From assembly GCF_031759225.1 (NCBI RefSeq), contig NZ_CP134494.1:3780501-3844500 (forward strand): a stretch of 64,000 bases of DNA, read 5' to 3'. This DNA comes from Mesobacillus jeotgali (GTDB lineage: Bacteria; Bacillota; Bacilli; Bacillales; Cytobacillaceae). Within the stretch, counting starts at the first letter, position 1. Each line of letters starts with the position of its first letter. A model generated the notes under the pieces. It was not told where the DNA came from and did not search any database. It saw nothing but the letters and a program-made list of their open reading frames with translations. Both the position numbers and the translations under genes were made by a program. Below, piece after piece: positions 1 through 8,902 of this stretch.

Positions 1-106
1 AGCTGTATGCATTGAAAAAACCTGCTCCGAAATCGATGGAGGCGACGATGACATATCCGAAGAGAAAGATCCAAAGAACCGATATCCCGATTATTTCAAG
101 TGTCAT
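1..106 (-). CDS. cydB: Cytochrome bd quinol oxidase subunit II, N-terminal fragment
   Basis: The first 35 codons of a minus-strand gene that continues beyond the left edge. The translation begins MTLEIIGISVLWIFLFGYVI and continues into VASIDFGAGFF, the hallmark first membrane helix of CydB. Its ATG (104-106) overlaps the stop codon of cydA as ATGA, indicating translational coupling in a cydAB operon. CydB pairs with CydA in the membrane to form the high-affinity terminal oxidase that oxidises quinol and reduces oxygen to water. Partial only because of the window boundary. Confidence 0.93.
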   Translation of the reverse strand, partial: MTLEIIGISVLWIFLFGYVIVASIDFGAGFFNAYS

Positions 107-1449
107 CGAAACTCACCCTCCTTCTCCAGTTCCCTGTCTGCCAGTTCCTGTTCAACTGTATTTTTTCTGAACATCCTTGTTAATACAACGGTGCTGCCAA
201 TGGCAAGTATCAAATATAAACCTGCAAACAGGAGAAGCATCAAATCGACCTGTCCGCTGGTCGTTGCCGCATCCTCTACCTTCATGATTCCCCGCAGTAT
301 CCATGGCTGCCTTCCGACTTCAGCAAACCACCAGCCCAGTTCGATCGCCACCATGGATAACGGACCGCCGAAAACGATCAGCCAGCGATACCATCTGGTC
401 CGGATAAAACTCCATTTCATCCACACACCTACAACATAGGCAAGCGACAGGGCCATCATCCACATCCCGATCGTCACCATTCCATCAAATAAATAATGGA
501 TATACAATGGCGGGATTTCATCTTCAGGGAATTCATTAAGGCCAATGACCTCAGCATTCGGATTGCTGTGTGCCAAAATACTAAGTGCATAAGGAATCTC
601 AAGCGCATATTTTACTTCGCCGTCATCAAGAACACCATACAACATCAACGGCGCCCCCTCATGTGTCTCGAAGTGCCATTCCGCTGCCGCCAGCTTTTCC
701 GGCTGATATTCTGCAAGATATTTACCTGAGAAATCTCCAATGACCGCAGCTGCAATCGAAAAGATCAGGCCGATTTTCATCGTTAAAAATAACGCTTTTT
801 TATGGTAGATATGATTGGATCCTTTTAAAAGCCTGAATGCGCCAATCGAAGCGAGTACAAAAGCCGAAGTCATATAAGCTGTCGCCAGCACATGGGCAAC
901 CTTTGTCGGCATCGCCGGATTGAACATCGCCAGAATCGGATTGATATTGACCAGCTGTCCATCCACAAGGTCAAATCCTTGCGGCGCATTCATGAATGCA
1001 TTGACAATCGTGATGAACACAGCTGAAAATGATGCCCCAATCGCAACCGGGATCAATAGCAGCAAATGTTTCTTCTGATTTTCAAACCGGTCCCAAGTAT
1101 AGAGATAAATTCCCAGGAAAATCGCTTCAAAGAAAAACGCGAATGTTTCCATGAACAACGGAAGCGCGATAACATTGCCTGCCAATTCCATAAAATTAGG
1201 CCACAACAATGACAGCTGCAGGCCGATGGCCGTCCCGGTCACAACTCCTACGGCAACAGTGATGACAAAACCGCGCGTCCATCTCCTTGCCAGCAGGATA
1301 TAATGCTCATCCTGTTTCTTGATTCCGAGCCACTGAGCAATCATGATCATCAGCGGTATTCCCACTCCAATAGTGGCATAAATAATATGGAAGGATAATG
1401 TAAGCTCCGTCAAGACACGGCTGAAAAAAACTGATTCTTCATTCCCCAT
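103..1449 (-). CDS. cydA: Cytochrome bd quinol oxidase subunit I
   Basis: 448-residue CydA, the haem-bearing, quinol-oxidising subunit of the bd-type terminal oxidase. It is a multi-pass membrane protein. Visible family signatures are the N-terminal helix with ELTLSFHIIYATIGVG (His at about residue 21, a haem ligand position in the family), the RWTRGFVITVAVGVVTG segment, and a short Q-loop region, as in the Bacillus YthA-type enzymes rather than the longer E. coli form. The final codons overlap the cydB start. A small membrane ORF (1467-1562) lies 17 bp upstream and is probably co-transcribed. Role: aerobic respiration at low oxygen and resistance to respiratory inhibitors, from family knowledge. 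Confidence 0.95.
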   Translation of the reverse strand: MGNEESVFFSRVLTELTLSFHIIYATIGVGIPLMIMIAQWLGIKKQDEHYILLARRWTRGFVITVAVGVVTGTAIGLQLSLLWPNFMELAGNVIALPLFMETFAFFFEAIFLGIYLYTWDRFENQKKHLLLLIPVAIGASFSAVFITIVNAFMNAPQGFDLVDGQLVNINPILAMFNPAMPTKVAHVLATAYMTSAFVLASIGAFRLLKGSNHIYHKKALFLTMKIGLIFSIAAAVIGDFSGKYLAEYQPEKLAAAEWHFETHEGAPLMLYGVLDDGEVKYALEIPYALSILAHSNPNAEVIGLNEFPEDEIPPLYIHYLFDGMVTIGMWMMALSLAYVVGVWMKWSFIRTRWYRWLIVFGGPLSMVAIELGWWFAEVGRQPWILRGIMKVEDAATTSGQVDLMLLLFAGLYLILAIGSTVVLTRMFRKNTVEQELADRELEKEGEFR

Positions 1450-1466
1450 TTTTCAATACCCCTTTT

Positions 1467-1562
1467 CTATCCCGCAAAAATTCTTCCGATAAAAGACAGA
1501 CCCATTATGGCAGCCACTATAAATGCAAGCCACATAAGCATTTTTTCTTGTTTTTTATACAT
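1467..1562 (-). CDS. 31-residue single-pass membrane protein upstream of cydA
   Basis: Short ORF starting MYKKQEKMLMWL and ending IGRIFAG, with a good Shine-Dalgarno (GAGGTGA) before its ATG. A lysine-rich N-terminus precedes one hydrophobic helix of roughly 20 residues (about 9-28). It sits immediately before cydA in the same direction, so it is probably the first gene of the operon. Bacterial bd oxidases commonly contain a small single-helix subunit (CydX, CydS), which is encoded next to cydAB. I infer a similar accessory role from size, topology and position, but I do not recognise clear sequence similarity to a named family. It is too short for most ORF callers. Confidence 0.6.
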   Translation of the reverse strand: MYKKQEKMLMWLAFIVAAIMGLSFIGRIFAG

Positions 1563-1727
1563 AAAGTCACCTCGAGAGTTTGTTCACTAAATCACATTTT
1601 TCCATAAGCCTCTGACTAAATCTTTTATACAGTATAAATGTGAGAGAAATATGTTATGTATTCCATTTCGGTGTCTTTGATTTCATTCCCTTTATCGGGC
1701 CTGTTAAAACGGTAAAACAGTATATTA

Positions 1728-2375
1728 TCAGTGTCCCCTTTTCGGTATATCCAGCCTTTCTTTATATCTTTGGAAAAACCAGATCACTGCTGCGACCCAC
1801 AGACCGCTGGCTAGAAATCCGCCGATGATATCACTCGGGTAATGTACACCTAAATAAACCCTGCTTATTCCAATCGCAAAAATCATCAAACCGCTGAACA
1901 TGATGACGATGATTCTCCCCGTGCGGGTTGCGACATGGCGCCAGAGCAGGAAAGCAAGGATACTGTAAAAAGAAAAAGCATTCATCGCATGGCCGCTCGG
2001 AAAGCTGTATCCTCCTATTTCAATCAGCCGGTGAAAATCTGGCCGGGCGCGATGAAAATACAATTTCAGCAACCTGTTCAGAATCGGCGTCATATAAACT
2101 ACAGACAGGAAAACAAGGATTTCCAGCCTGTGTCTTAGCAAATAAAAAAGGAATAGGAAAATGGGAATGGTCAGGATGACGATGAACTTTAAGGAGCCAA
2201 TATAGGTAAAGAATTTCATCGCCGCAGTCAGCCCCTCTGCTTCCAGTCCCTGTACCAGATCAATGACAAACCGGTCGAACACAACAAGATGTTCAGCCTG
2301 TACCAGATAAGACAAAACGATAAAACCAAATAACGAACCAAAAAAGGCGATGAAAAGCTGCAGATTGAACTTCAT
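1728..2375 (-). CDS. PAP2-family membrane phosphatase
   Basis: 215-residue integral membrane protein with all three motifs of the type 2 phosphatidic acid phosphatase family: KLYFHRARP (about residue 105), PSGHAM (about 127-132) and SRVYLGVHYPSDIIGG (about 171-186), containing the catalytic histidines. Six hydrophobic helices are predicted. Members of this family hydrolyse lipid phosphates such as undecaprenyl pyrophosphate, phosphatidylglycerol phosphate or phosphatidic acid at the outer face of the membrane. The exact substrate cannot be read from sequence. The ATG is preceded by GGGAGGG. It stands alone between cydA and the UDP-glucose dehydrogenase gene. Confidence 0.88.
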   Translation of the reverse strand: MKFNLQLFIAFFGSLFGFIVLSYLVQAEHLVVFDRFVIDLVQGLEAEGLTAAMKFFTYIGSLKFIVILTIPIFLFLFYLLRHRLEILVFLSVVYMTPILNRLLKLYFHRARPDFHRLIEIGGYSFPSGHAMNAFSFYSILAFLLWRHVATRTGRIIVIMFSGLMIFAIGISRVYLGVHYPSDIIGGFLASGLWVAAVIWFFQRYKERLDIPKRGH

Positions 2376-2507
2376 GAATCAGGTTCCCTCCCGTGCGTTC
2401 TAAATCACCCTTACTATTCCCAGATCCGCTATTTTAAAAAGAGTTTTCATGATTACATCATTAGCAAGTTAGTAATATACACAAACCAAACTAAAAAAGG
2501 AATGAAC

Positions 2508-3830
2508 TTAATCATTCCCTTTTAAAATAACCGCCGGCCTTCCGACTGGATAATATTCAATTGTCTTGCATGCCTTGAGGGCAGCTTCATCTAAACAGTT
2601 CCTGCCGTCAAAGATGATTGGCTGCTTCATGACATCCAATAGGGCTGCAACATCATGCTGTTTGAACTCTTCCCATTCTGTGACGACAAACAATGCATCA
2701 GCATCTTTCGCAGCTTCAACTGCCGAGTCCACGTAAGTGATGATGTCACCGATGACCTTCCTTGCATTGCTGGCTGCAACTGGGTCAAAGGCTGCAACTT
2801 CAGCCCCTGAGGCAGTCAAAGAGCGTGCAATTTTGATCGACGGCGCTTCCCTCATATCATCCGTATTCGGTTTGAAGGAAAGGCCGAGCATGGCGATTTT
2901 CTTTCCATTTAATGTACCGAATCGTTTTAAAGCCTTATCAACAAGCAACTCTTGCTGATGTTCGTTGATGGAGATCGTCTCTTCTAATAATGAAAAAGGA
3001 ACCCCAAGCTCCCTGGATGTGTGCAGCAGTGCTTTCACATCCTTCGGGAAACAGGATCCGCCATATCCTATTCCGGCATTCAAAAAGGCCGATCCAACCC
3101 GCTTATCAAAGCCCATTCCCTTCGCTACATCCTCGACGTCAGCTCCGGCAGCTTCGCATAGATTGGCAATTGCATTGATAAAACTGATTTTCGTCGCCAA
3201 AAATGCATTGGAGGCGTATTTGATTATTTCCGCGCTTCTCACATCGGTCAGCAAAAACGGAACGTTCAGCGGTCGATACATCTCCTGAATTTTTTCAGAG
3301 GCACTCACATCGTCAGAGCCAATGATAATCCTGTCAGCTTTCAATGTATCTTCGATGGCTGATCCCTGGCGCAGGAACTCCGGATTGGAGACCATCTTGA
3401 TCTCAACATTACTTTTCAGCTGCCCTAACAACAGTTGTTTCACATATTCATTCGTGCCAACTGGCACAGTGCTTTTAACCACGACCACACAATCCCGGAC
3501 GATATGTTCAGCAAGATCCTTTGCAGCTTGCTCAAGATAGCTCAAATCCGCCCGCCCATCATCACTCTGGGGTGTCCCGACAGCAATGATGATGATGTCC
3601 GCTTCCCTTAATCCTTGCTGATGAAAAGTAGTGAAGGCCAGTCTTCCTTCGGTGGAGTTTTTAATAAGGAGTTCTTCAAGCCGTGGTTCATAAATCGGGG
3701 ACTTCCCTTCTTTCAGGAGGTCTATTTTCCTTTCATCAACGTCAATGCAAACGACTTCGTGGCCGATTTCAGCGAGGCACACTCCGGTGGATAATCCTAC
3801 ATAACCAGTTCCAAGTACAGCGACCTTCAT
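2508..3830 (-). CDS. UDP-glucose 6-dehydrogenase
   Basis: 440-residue NAD-dependent UDP-glucose 6-dehydrogenase, producing UDP-glucuronate in two oxidation steps. The N-terminal Rossmann domain opens with VAVLGTGYVGLSTG. The central part carries the catalytic cysteine motif GYGGSCFPKD (about residue 260), and the C-terminal UDP-binding domain includes LGLSFKPNTDDMREAPS. The start is 2 bp after the galU stop, so UDP-glucose synthesis and oxidation are coupled in one operon. In Bacillus such enzymes (TuaD, YtcA, Ugd) feed teichuronic acid or spore-coat polymers. Paralogues are common, so I give no gene symbol. Confidence 0.93.
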   Translation of the reverse strand: MKVAVLGTGYVGLSTGVCLAEIGHEVVCIDVDERKIDLLKEGKSPIYEPRLEELLIKNSTEGRLAFTTFHQQGLREADIIIIAVGTPQSDDGRADLSYLEQAAKDLAEHIVRDCVVVVKSTVPVGTNEYVKQLLLGQLKSNVEIKMVSNPEFLRQGSAIEDTLKADRIIIGSDDVSASEKIQEMYRPLNVPFLLTDVRSAEIIKYASNAFLATKISFINAIANLCEAAGADVEDVAKGMGFDKRVGSAFLNAGIGYGGSCFPKDVKALLHTSRELGVPFSLLEETISINEHQQELLVDKALKRFGTLNGKKIAMLGLSFKPNTDDMREAPSIKIARSLTASGAEVAAFDPVAASNARKVIGDIITYVDSAVEAAKDADALFVVTEWEEFKQHDVAALLDVMKQPIIFDGRNCLDEAALKACKTIEYYPVGRPAVILKGND

Positions 3831-3832
3831 TG

Positions 3833-4729
3833 TCAGTCACACTCTCTCTTCAGGTCCGTCATCCCCAGGACATCTCTCAAATACTCGATGACATCTTCCC
3901 GGGTATCCTCCCTTTGCAGTGCGAAATCCACCGTTGCCTTGATGAAACCGATTTTATCCCCGATATCATATCGCTTTCCCTCGAAGTTGTATGCCAATAC
4001 GGCCTGCCGTCTGTTAAGCTCATTAATCGCATCGGTCAGCTGTATTTCCCCACCATGTCCCGAGGGAAGCTGTGCCAAGACATCAAAAATTTCCGGCCTC
4101 AATACATAGCGTCCCATAATCGCATAATTGGAAGGTGCTTCATTTTTTTTCGGCTTTTCCACCAATGAATCGATATAGAAAAGGTTCGGCTCCAGGTTCG
4201 CTCCCTTTGGCTTTACGACTCCATACTTGCTGACATCGGTATCAGGTACGCTTTGAACAGCTATGACAGAGCTATTGCAGTATTCAAACTCGTTGATGAT
4301 TTGCTTTAAGCATGGAATTTCTGACTTTACAATGTCATCCCCGAGCAAAACAGCGAATGGTTCATTGCCGATGAAGCTTCTGGCGCAAAGGATGGCGTGC
4401 CCAAGTCCGAGCGCCTCCTTTTGCCGGACATAATAAATCTTTGCCAGGCTGGATATCTTTTGGACCTCTTCTAAAATAGCAAGCTTATTCTTTCTTAGCA
4501 GCGCATCTTCCAGCTCATATGATTTATCGAAATGATCTTCTATCGATCTCTTTCCCCTGCCGATGATGATAATGATTTCCTCTATCCCCGAGGCGACTGC
4601 TTCCTCTACGATATATTGGATTGTCGGCTTATCAACGATTGGGAGCATTTCCTTTGGCTGCGCTTTAGTTGCCGGTAAAAATCGTGTCCCAAGCCCGGCT
4701 GCCGGGATAATAGCTTTTCGGATTTTCAT
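3833..4729 (-). CDS. galU: UTP-glucose-1-phosphate uridylyltransferase
   Basis: 298-residue nucleotidyltransferase that makes UDP-glucose from UTP and glucose-1-phosphate. It begins [20 protein letters not shown], the nucleotide-binding loop of the family, followed by the conserved [19 protein letters not shown] segment and [12 protein letters not shown]. An in-frame extension of 20 codons upstream exists, but the ATG at 4729 has the ribosome site AAGGGAGGC at ideal spacing and matches the family N-terminus, so I use it. It is directly followed by the UDP-glucose dehydrogenase gene. UDP-glucose also serves glucolipid and wall teichoic acid glucosylation. Confidence 0.93.
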   Translation of the reverse strand: MKIRKAIIPAAGLGTRFLPATKAQPKEMLPIVDKPTIQYIVEEAVASGIEEIIIIIGRGKRSIEDHFDKSYELEDALLRKNKLAILEEVQKISSLAKIYYVRQKEALGLGHAILCARSFIGNEPFAVLLGDDIVKSEIPCLKQIINEFEYCNSSVIAVQSVPDTDVSKYGVVKPKGANLEPNLFYIDSLVEKPKKNEAPSNYAIMGRYVLRPEIFDVLAQLPSGHGGEIQLTDAINELNRRQAVLAYNFEGKRYDIGDKIGFIKATVDFALQREDTREDVIEYLRDVLGMTDLKRECD

Positions 4730-4762
4730 ATGCTGCCTCCCTTTCGAATTCCATAGTCTTGT

Positions 4763-4800
4763 ATATTCAAAAGGCCGTGCTCCTGGCACGTTAAAGGCCT
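4763..4800 (-). terminator. Possible terminator after the kinase/glycosyltransferase run
   Basis: On the minus strand CGTGC-cagga-GCACG is followed by GCCTTTT, with outer AGGCC/GGCCT pairing interrupted by a bulge. It lies between the HipA-like gene and galU and may separate the two transcription units. Weak, because the U-tract is short. Confidence 0.35.
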
Positions 4801-4839
4801 ACCAATTCAAAAATAGACTATAATTAGCTAGATTCCTGT

Positions 4840-5607
4840 CTATTCGTGAAGAGGCCGGTAAACTTTTTTTATATATCGGGGCAGCAGCTTCGGAAGGACC
4901 TTCTTGCGCCGCCTCAACAATTCGGTCACTATCGCCTTTTTTTCTTCCTTCGTAACCATCCAATCGTCAGGGATCGTTGAAACAATTTCCTCTATTAAAA
5001 AAATCGGGATCGTCTGGATGAGCTCGAGCTGTTCATTGAATGCTTCTTCTTTTTCAACAAAGGCTGCCATTAATCGTTGAGCTGAGCTTTTCCTCAATCC
5101 TGTCGGCAAATTTCCAATGCTTTCAATCTCCCAATTATATGACCCAAAAATTTCGGCATGGTCGATGATCCATAAATGATAGATATCCATGGATGCTTCC
5201 TGTAAAAGAATATTTTTACGAGTGCGGTCCCTGTTGCCCAGCCAATAATCAAGGAGGATGATTCCTGCCAGCGTCTCTGCATTCACAATACCGGAAACAT
5301 CTGTCACCTGGTGGCCGTCAAGGCAGTTCGGCACATACAGAGAGGCAAATTGAAATTGTGTAGCAGTGAATTGATCGCAATCAGGAATCATTGCGGCAAA
5401 ATCCTCTGGGATTTCAACCAGCCTGGAAAATGGAACTGGCAGTCCAAGGTACCTAGCGAGGCAATAGGCCACCCATTCATTCGGCAAAGTTTTTTCAAAA
5501 CCAGCCTGGAAAAATTTCACGACATATTCTCTGCCATCATCGAATGCGATGAGATGGGCATTCGATTTCCCTTCTAGTTTCCTCCGGTACGCAACAGGTT
5601 TAATCAT
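4840..5607 (-). CDS. HipA-like kinase domain protein
   Basis: 255-residue protein read from the ATG at 5607 (MIKPVAYRRKLEGKSN), which has the Shine-Dalgarno GAGAGGAGGGG. An upstream in-frame extension is possible but less likely. The fold features match HipA-like kinase domains: a lysine-bearing strand (YVVKFF, about residue 28), a catalytic-loop-like segment LDYWLGNRDRTRKNIL (about 120-135) and a metal-binding-like IIDHAEIFG (about 147-155). No HipB-like partner is adjacent, so a toxin-antitoxin role is not supported. It overlaps the glycosyltransferase stop by 8 bp, and I infer it works with the glycosyltransferase and the kinase-like protein, possibly in spore or envelope polysaccharide assembly. 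Substrate unknown. Confidence 0.7.
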   Translation of the reverse strand: MIKPVAYRRKLEGKSNAHLIAFDDGREYVVKFFQAGFEKTLPNEWVAYCLARYLGLPVPFSRLVEIPEDFAAMIPDCDQFTATQFQFASLYVPNCLDGHQVTDVSGIVNAETLAGIILLDYWLGNRDRTRKNILLQEASMDIYHLWIIDHAEIFGSYNWEIESIGNLPTGLRKSSAQRLMAAFVEKEEAFNEQLELIQTIPIFLIEEIVSTIPDDWMVTKEEKKAIVTELLRRRKKVLPKLLPRYIKKVYRPLHE

Positions 5608-6709
5608 GGCTGATCCCCTCCTCTCTGCTGCCATAAATGATTTCGTACAATAAATCGATATACTGGTCTGCTACGACTTCGATGGCAAAATGCTGCTGGG
5701 CATGCTGGATCGCTGTCTTGGACATCTGCTGCTGCCTATCAGGGGAGTCTATGATGGAGTACAGCTTATTGACGGCATCCTCGACATTTTGTCCATAGTA
5801 GAGCATGCCAGTCTTCTCCTGGAGGACCAATTCAGTGACCGGCTTCATGTTCGATGCCACAACAGGGACACCGCATGCCATCGATTCAATAAAGGTATTC
5901 CCGAAGGATTCAGACTTGGTCGTTGCCAGGGTGCAGCCTCCGGACTTGCGGATTTTCGCATAGACATGCGGCATTTGCTGATAAGGAATGACGGGATGCC
6001 ATTTTACGATATCTGTCAGGTCTTCCTCCTGCCATTTCGCTGCGAACTGTTCCCGCTGGACACTTTGCGCACCGCCAATCAACCATATTTCGATATCATT
6101 GCGTTCAGTTTTGATTCTTTTGGCAATTTCCAGGAGCATCGGCCAGTTTTTCCGTTTATCCACTCGGCCGATCCAACCGATGATTTTCTTGTCTTCCGGC
6201 AGCACCGGGGCTTGATGATGATCAATTTCCCTTTCCCTCAAAGGGCGGAAGAAAGATGTATCCACGCCGTTATAAATGACCTGGACTGGTTCAATTTCAG
6301 TTAATATGGAAACGACTCGCTTTTGATAATCGGAAGGGACAATGATGGTTTCAGGTTCAATTCCCCTGAAGTTTTTTAAGTGAGGCTGAAGCTTGATAAT
6401 TTCCGGGGTACGGGCCTCTATGATCACAGGGCCGGTATAATTCGCTTTTCGGATCCATTTATAGGCATCCTTTGTATCGACAACGATAATCGCATCATAA
6501 TTATTCGCTTGGATAATCCCTACTATTTTGTTTTCGTCCTTCGTCAGGTAGACTGGAGCAATATCCTCCATGATATGAAGGCCGCCATGGTCAGTCGTAT
6601 ACAAAAATTCAGTATCGATTCCATGCTTTTTAAAATAGATGGAACGATTCCTCCACCCAGCGTTCACTCCGCCAACAGTCAGCAGACGCCAGATTACTAG
6701 TACTTTCAT
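5600..6709 (-). CDS. Family 4 glycosyltransferase
   Basis: 369-residue GT-B glycosyltransferase. The N-terminal acceptor domain starts MKVLVIWRLLTVGGVNAGWR. The C-terminal donor domain contains IGWIGRVDKRKNWPMLLEI, and then the GT4 signature ESFGNTFIESMACGVPVVAS (about residues 275-294), with the E-x7-E pair that holds the nucleotide sugar. No signal peptide or membrane helix, so it is cytosolic. It sits between a kinase-like gene and a HipA-like gene in the same direction, an arrangement reminiscent of the CotSA/CotS spore-coat neighbourhood of Bacillus. That link is inference; the sugar and acceptor are unknown. Confidence 0.85.
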   Translation of the reverse strand: MKVLVIWRLLTVGGVNAGWRNRSIYFKKHGIDTEFLYTTDHGGLHIMEDIAPVYLTKDENKIVGIIQANNYDAIIVVDTKDAYKWIRKANYTGPVIIEARTPEIIKLQPHLKNFRGIEPETIIVPSDYQKRVVSILTEIEPVQVIYNGVDTSFFRPLREREIDHHQAPVLPEDKKIIGWIGRVDKRKNWPMLLEIAKRIKTERNDIEIWLIGGAQSVQREQFAAKWQEEDLTDIVKWHPVIPYQQMPHVYAKIRKSGGCTLATTKSESFGNTFIESMACGVPVVASNMKPVTELVLQEKTGMLYYGQNVEDAVNKLYSIIDSPDRQQQMSKTAIQHAQQHFAIEVVADQYIDLLYEIIYGSREEGISHD

Positions 6710-6753
6710 TTTGGAATCTCCTCTCTATAGATTGGGCATCCTCCTCGACTTAC

Positions 6754-7764
6754 TTACTTTTTCCGTTTCTTTTTCTTCTTATCAAGGCTCTTCAAGATTT
6801 TATCCCACGATGAGTCTGCAGCAAGACTGTTCGTTTTTTCAGCATTTTTATTAAAAAATGATGATAAATCGATTTGTCCCTGCTTCTTGTTCTTGCCTTT
6901 AAGCTTTCTGGCCTTTGTAGGTTCCAATCCCATTTCTTTTCCCTCCCAGTATTCATCGATTTTATCCATGACCGCTTCAGGGTCTTCTCCACGTGCAAGC
7001 ATTGTTTTCACCCATTCCTCCTTGAAAACCTTGTGCATCATGTTTTCAAGCTGACGAAAATGGACCTTTTTATCAGAAGTCGTTAACAGACGGTCACTTA
7101 ATTCGCGTAACTTTTCCTTATCCGGTTCCTCATCAAGCAAGAGGTGATAGATTTCGCGGGAGATGTCCTCCATCTCGATATAATACTTCCATTCCTCGTA
7201 AAGCTCAGGTTTCAGGGATTGAACATGCTCTAAAAAGATTTTCTTGTTCTTTTTACCGAGCGAAGTCATCAGCTTCCTTGGATAAGGATATACCCTATCA
7301 CGCCAAACAGCCCTGGCAACGTCAATCACCTTCAGACTGCCATCAGGCTGAAGATATATCTGCCTTTTATGATGATCAATCCGATCATAGCCAATCTCCT
7401 TGAAGGTGATCAGCATATGGATCAATTTCAGAGACAGTTCCTCACTCAATGGCTGGGACTGCAAATACTCCCTCACATCAACCCCTTTGATGATCTCCAT
7501 CGCGATGTACAAATCTCCCTTCGCATACAAGCGCGGAAAAAAATCCGATTGCTGGCCGAGAGAAAGAGCATAATATTCCCGCTCACAGTCCTCTTCATTG
7601 CCAAACACCTTCACACAAATATCATCCGTCAATTTAAAAACCGCCCCCTGCCGGCCCTTTCCAATCATCTCCAGCGGGGAACCATTCACGACCTCAACAT
7701 CCTCATTCTCCAGATTCGTCACCTTGATTTGCTTCATGCATTTCTTCAAAAACTTCGTATCCAC
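6754..7764 (-). CDS. Protein-kinase-like protein with Lys-rich tail
   Basis: 336-residue protein beginning at a GTG with AGGAGG upstream. Residues about 30-160 resemble a reduced eukaryotic-type kinase: a glycine loop IGKGRQGAVFKL, an invariant-lysine strand VKVF, a catalytic-loop-like DHHKRQIYL, and KVIDVAR in place of DFG. The rest is helical and charged and ends in a long lysine/arginine tail, suggesting nucleic acid, polyphosphate or membrane contact. Known relatives are bacterial YrzF/YbdM-type and CotS-type kinases acting on proteins or small molecules. Activity is plausible because the key Lys and Asp are retained, but no substrate can be named. Confidence 0.7.
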   Translation of the reverse strand: MDTKFLKKCMKQIKVTNLENEDVEVVNGSPLEMIGKGRQGAVFKLTDDICVKVFGNEEDCEREYYALSLGQQSDFFPRLYAKGDLYIAMEIIKGVDVREYLQSQPLSEELSLKLIHMLITFKEIGYDRIDHHKRQIYLQPDGSLKVIDVARAVWRDRVYPYPRKLMTSLGKKNKKIFLEHVQSLKPELYEEWKYYIEMEDISREIYHLLLDEEPDKEKLRELSDRLLTTSDKKVHFRQLENMMHKVFKEEWVKTMLARGEDPEAVMDKIDEYWEGKEMGLEPTKARKLKGKNKKQGQIDLSSFFNKNAEKTNSLAADSSWDKILKSLDKKKKKRKK

Positions 7765-8082
7765 ACTACTCCTCCTTGCTCTCCACTAGTTCCACTTCTT
7801 AATTAATAAATTCAAGGTTGGCCAAAAACGTACGGGCATGAATCTAGTAAAAGCAAAATGTGTGTGCAAGTAGAGATGAATGCGGAGGTCGGCGAGGGTA
7901 ATTGTTCTTCCTTTAATGGATGATGGACAGGAATTGCTGAGTTTCCTTCTTTTCTGTCCGTCATAGCCAGAATGACGGATATATCCGGGGCGGCTCTGCT
8001 TCAATGTCTTCCGTTCACAAATGGCTGGCGCTTTTTTTCTTTGGTCTGTAAAGGTAAAATAGACTTGAAAGGAAGTGGTCAG
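7765..8082. other. Divergent intergenic region with a small inverted repeat
   Basis: 318 bp between the minus-strand kinase-like gene and the plus-strand gene at 8083. It contains a perfect 8-bp inverted repeat TCCGTCAT (7957-7964) / ATGACGGA (7972-7979) with a 7-bp spacer, a possible operator. No coding potential with a credible ribosome site was found. Confidence 0.4.
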
Positions 8083-8865
8083 ATGGCAAACTCGGCTGCA
8101 GACTCTAGACAGTCACATTTAACTCAATATATCCCGCCTAAGGGGATGTACGAAGAATTCGAGGATGATGCTCATTATCTCGCGAAGGTGAAAGGATGGG
8201 GTTTGAGCACGAAGAAAGAGTTTTGGTATAAAGACAGATACCAGCATTGCCTGGTTACGATAAAAGGATATGAAATCTTCGGTGAAACAGCTGAATTCAA
8301 TACTCTTGTGATTGAATTTCCGGATGGCAATCTAACTTGTATCCACCCGGCGTACCTGAAGGAAATGCAATCTTCCGGCTTCGGGAAGGAAATTATTGCT
8401 CAAGCTTCCGGTGATGAAAGTGCAGCTGTGGAGGTAAAGAAAGAGAAGAAACCTGAACCAGCAGCTCCTGCGGCAATGGAAGCTAAAGCTAAAACTCCTG
8501 CAAAAAAGGAAAAAGTAAAAAAAGCTCCTAAATTAGTACTGCCAGAGGAAAAGGTCCATTTTACAGCGACTGTGAAGCAGTTTGCGCTAAGCTGGAACCA
8601 TTTCAATGAGGATAATGACGAAGTAGTCGTGTTCGAGAATGTCAGGATCGAGCAAGAAGAACCAATCGAGGTTGGCCTTGCTTGGGGCTCACACAGCAAA
8701 ACACTGAAAAAGCATGAACTCGAGCCTGGACAGCAGCTTGAATTCGACGGCAAAATCGTCAAGAAAAGCCTGCCAAAAGGCAAGGACGTTGAAGATGAGG
8801 CTCTGCTCCTCGATGTTTCAGTTGCTTATAAAATCAATAACCCGTCAAAAATCACTAAAAAATAA
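8083..8865 (+). CDS. Uncharacterised cytosolic two-domain protein
   Basis: 260-residue protein that I do not recognise. I use the ATG at 8083 (MANSAADSRQSHL), preceded by GAAAGGAAGTGG, not the longer upstream reading. An N-terminal domain (about 1-110) contains a conserved-looking YEEFEDDAHYLAKVKGWG and FPDGNLTCIHPAYLKEMQ. A low-complexity linker rich in Ala, Lys and Pro (about 118-165) follows. A C-terminal domain (about 170-255) alternates strands and charged turns (VHFTATVKQFALSWNHFNED). No signal peptide or membrane helix. A strong terminator follows directly, so it is probably monocistronic. Confidence 0.7.
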   Translation: MANSAADSRQSHLTQYIPPKGMYEEFEDDAHYLAKVKGWGLSTKKEFWYKDRYQHCLVTIKGYEIFGETAEFNTLVIEFPDGNLTCIHPAYLKEMQSSGFGKEIIAQASGDESAAVEVKKEKKPEPAAPAAMEAKAKTPAKKEKVKKAPKLVLPEEKVHFTATVKQFALSWNHFNEDNDEVVVFENVRIEQEEPIEVGLAWGSHSKTLKKHELEPGQQLEFDGKIVKKSLPKGKDVEDEALLLDVSVAYKINNPSKITKK

Positions 8866-8869
8866 AGAT

Positions 8870-8902
8870 GGACTGGCCGCATTTAAGCCAGTCCGTTTTT
8901 TT
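8870..8902 (+). terminator. Rho-independent terminator
   Basis: GGACTGGC...GCCAGTCC hairpin followed by GTTTTTTT, just after the stop at 8865. Confidence 0.9.

Noticed and set aside
1564..1650. Rex site upstream of the cyd genes
   Set aside because: TGTGATTTAGTGAACA-like sequence does not fit TTGTGAA-N4-TTCACAA in spacing or orientation.
4730..4789. N-terminal extension of GalU by 20 codons
   Set aside because: The ATG at 4729 has the strong ribosome site and matches the family N-terminus; the extension would run over it.
4840..5607. HipA toxin of a HipBA toxin-antitoxin pair
   Set aside because: No small helix-turn-helix HipB gene is adjacent; neighbours are a glycosyltransferase and a kinase-like gene.
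7786..8004. 72-codon minus-strand ORF
   Set aside because: It lies in the divergent gap, lacks a ribosome site, has unlikely composition, and no family features.
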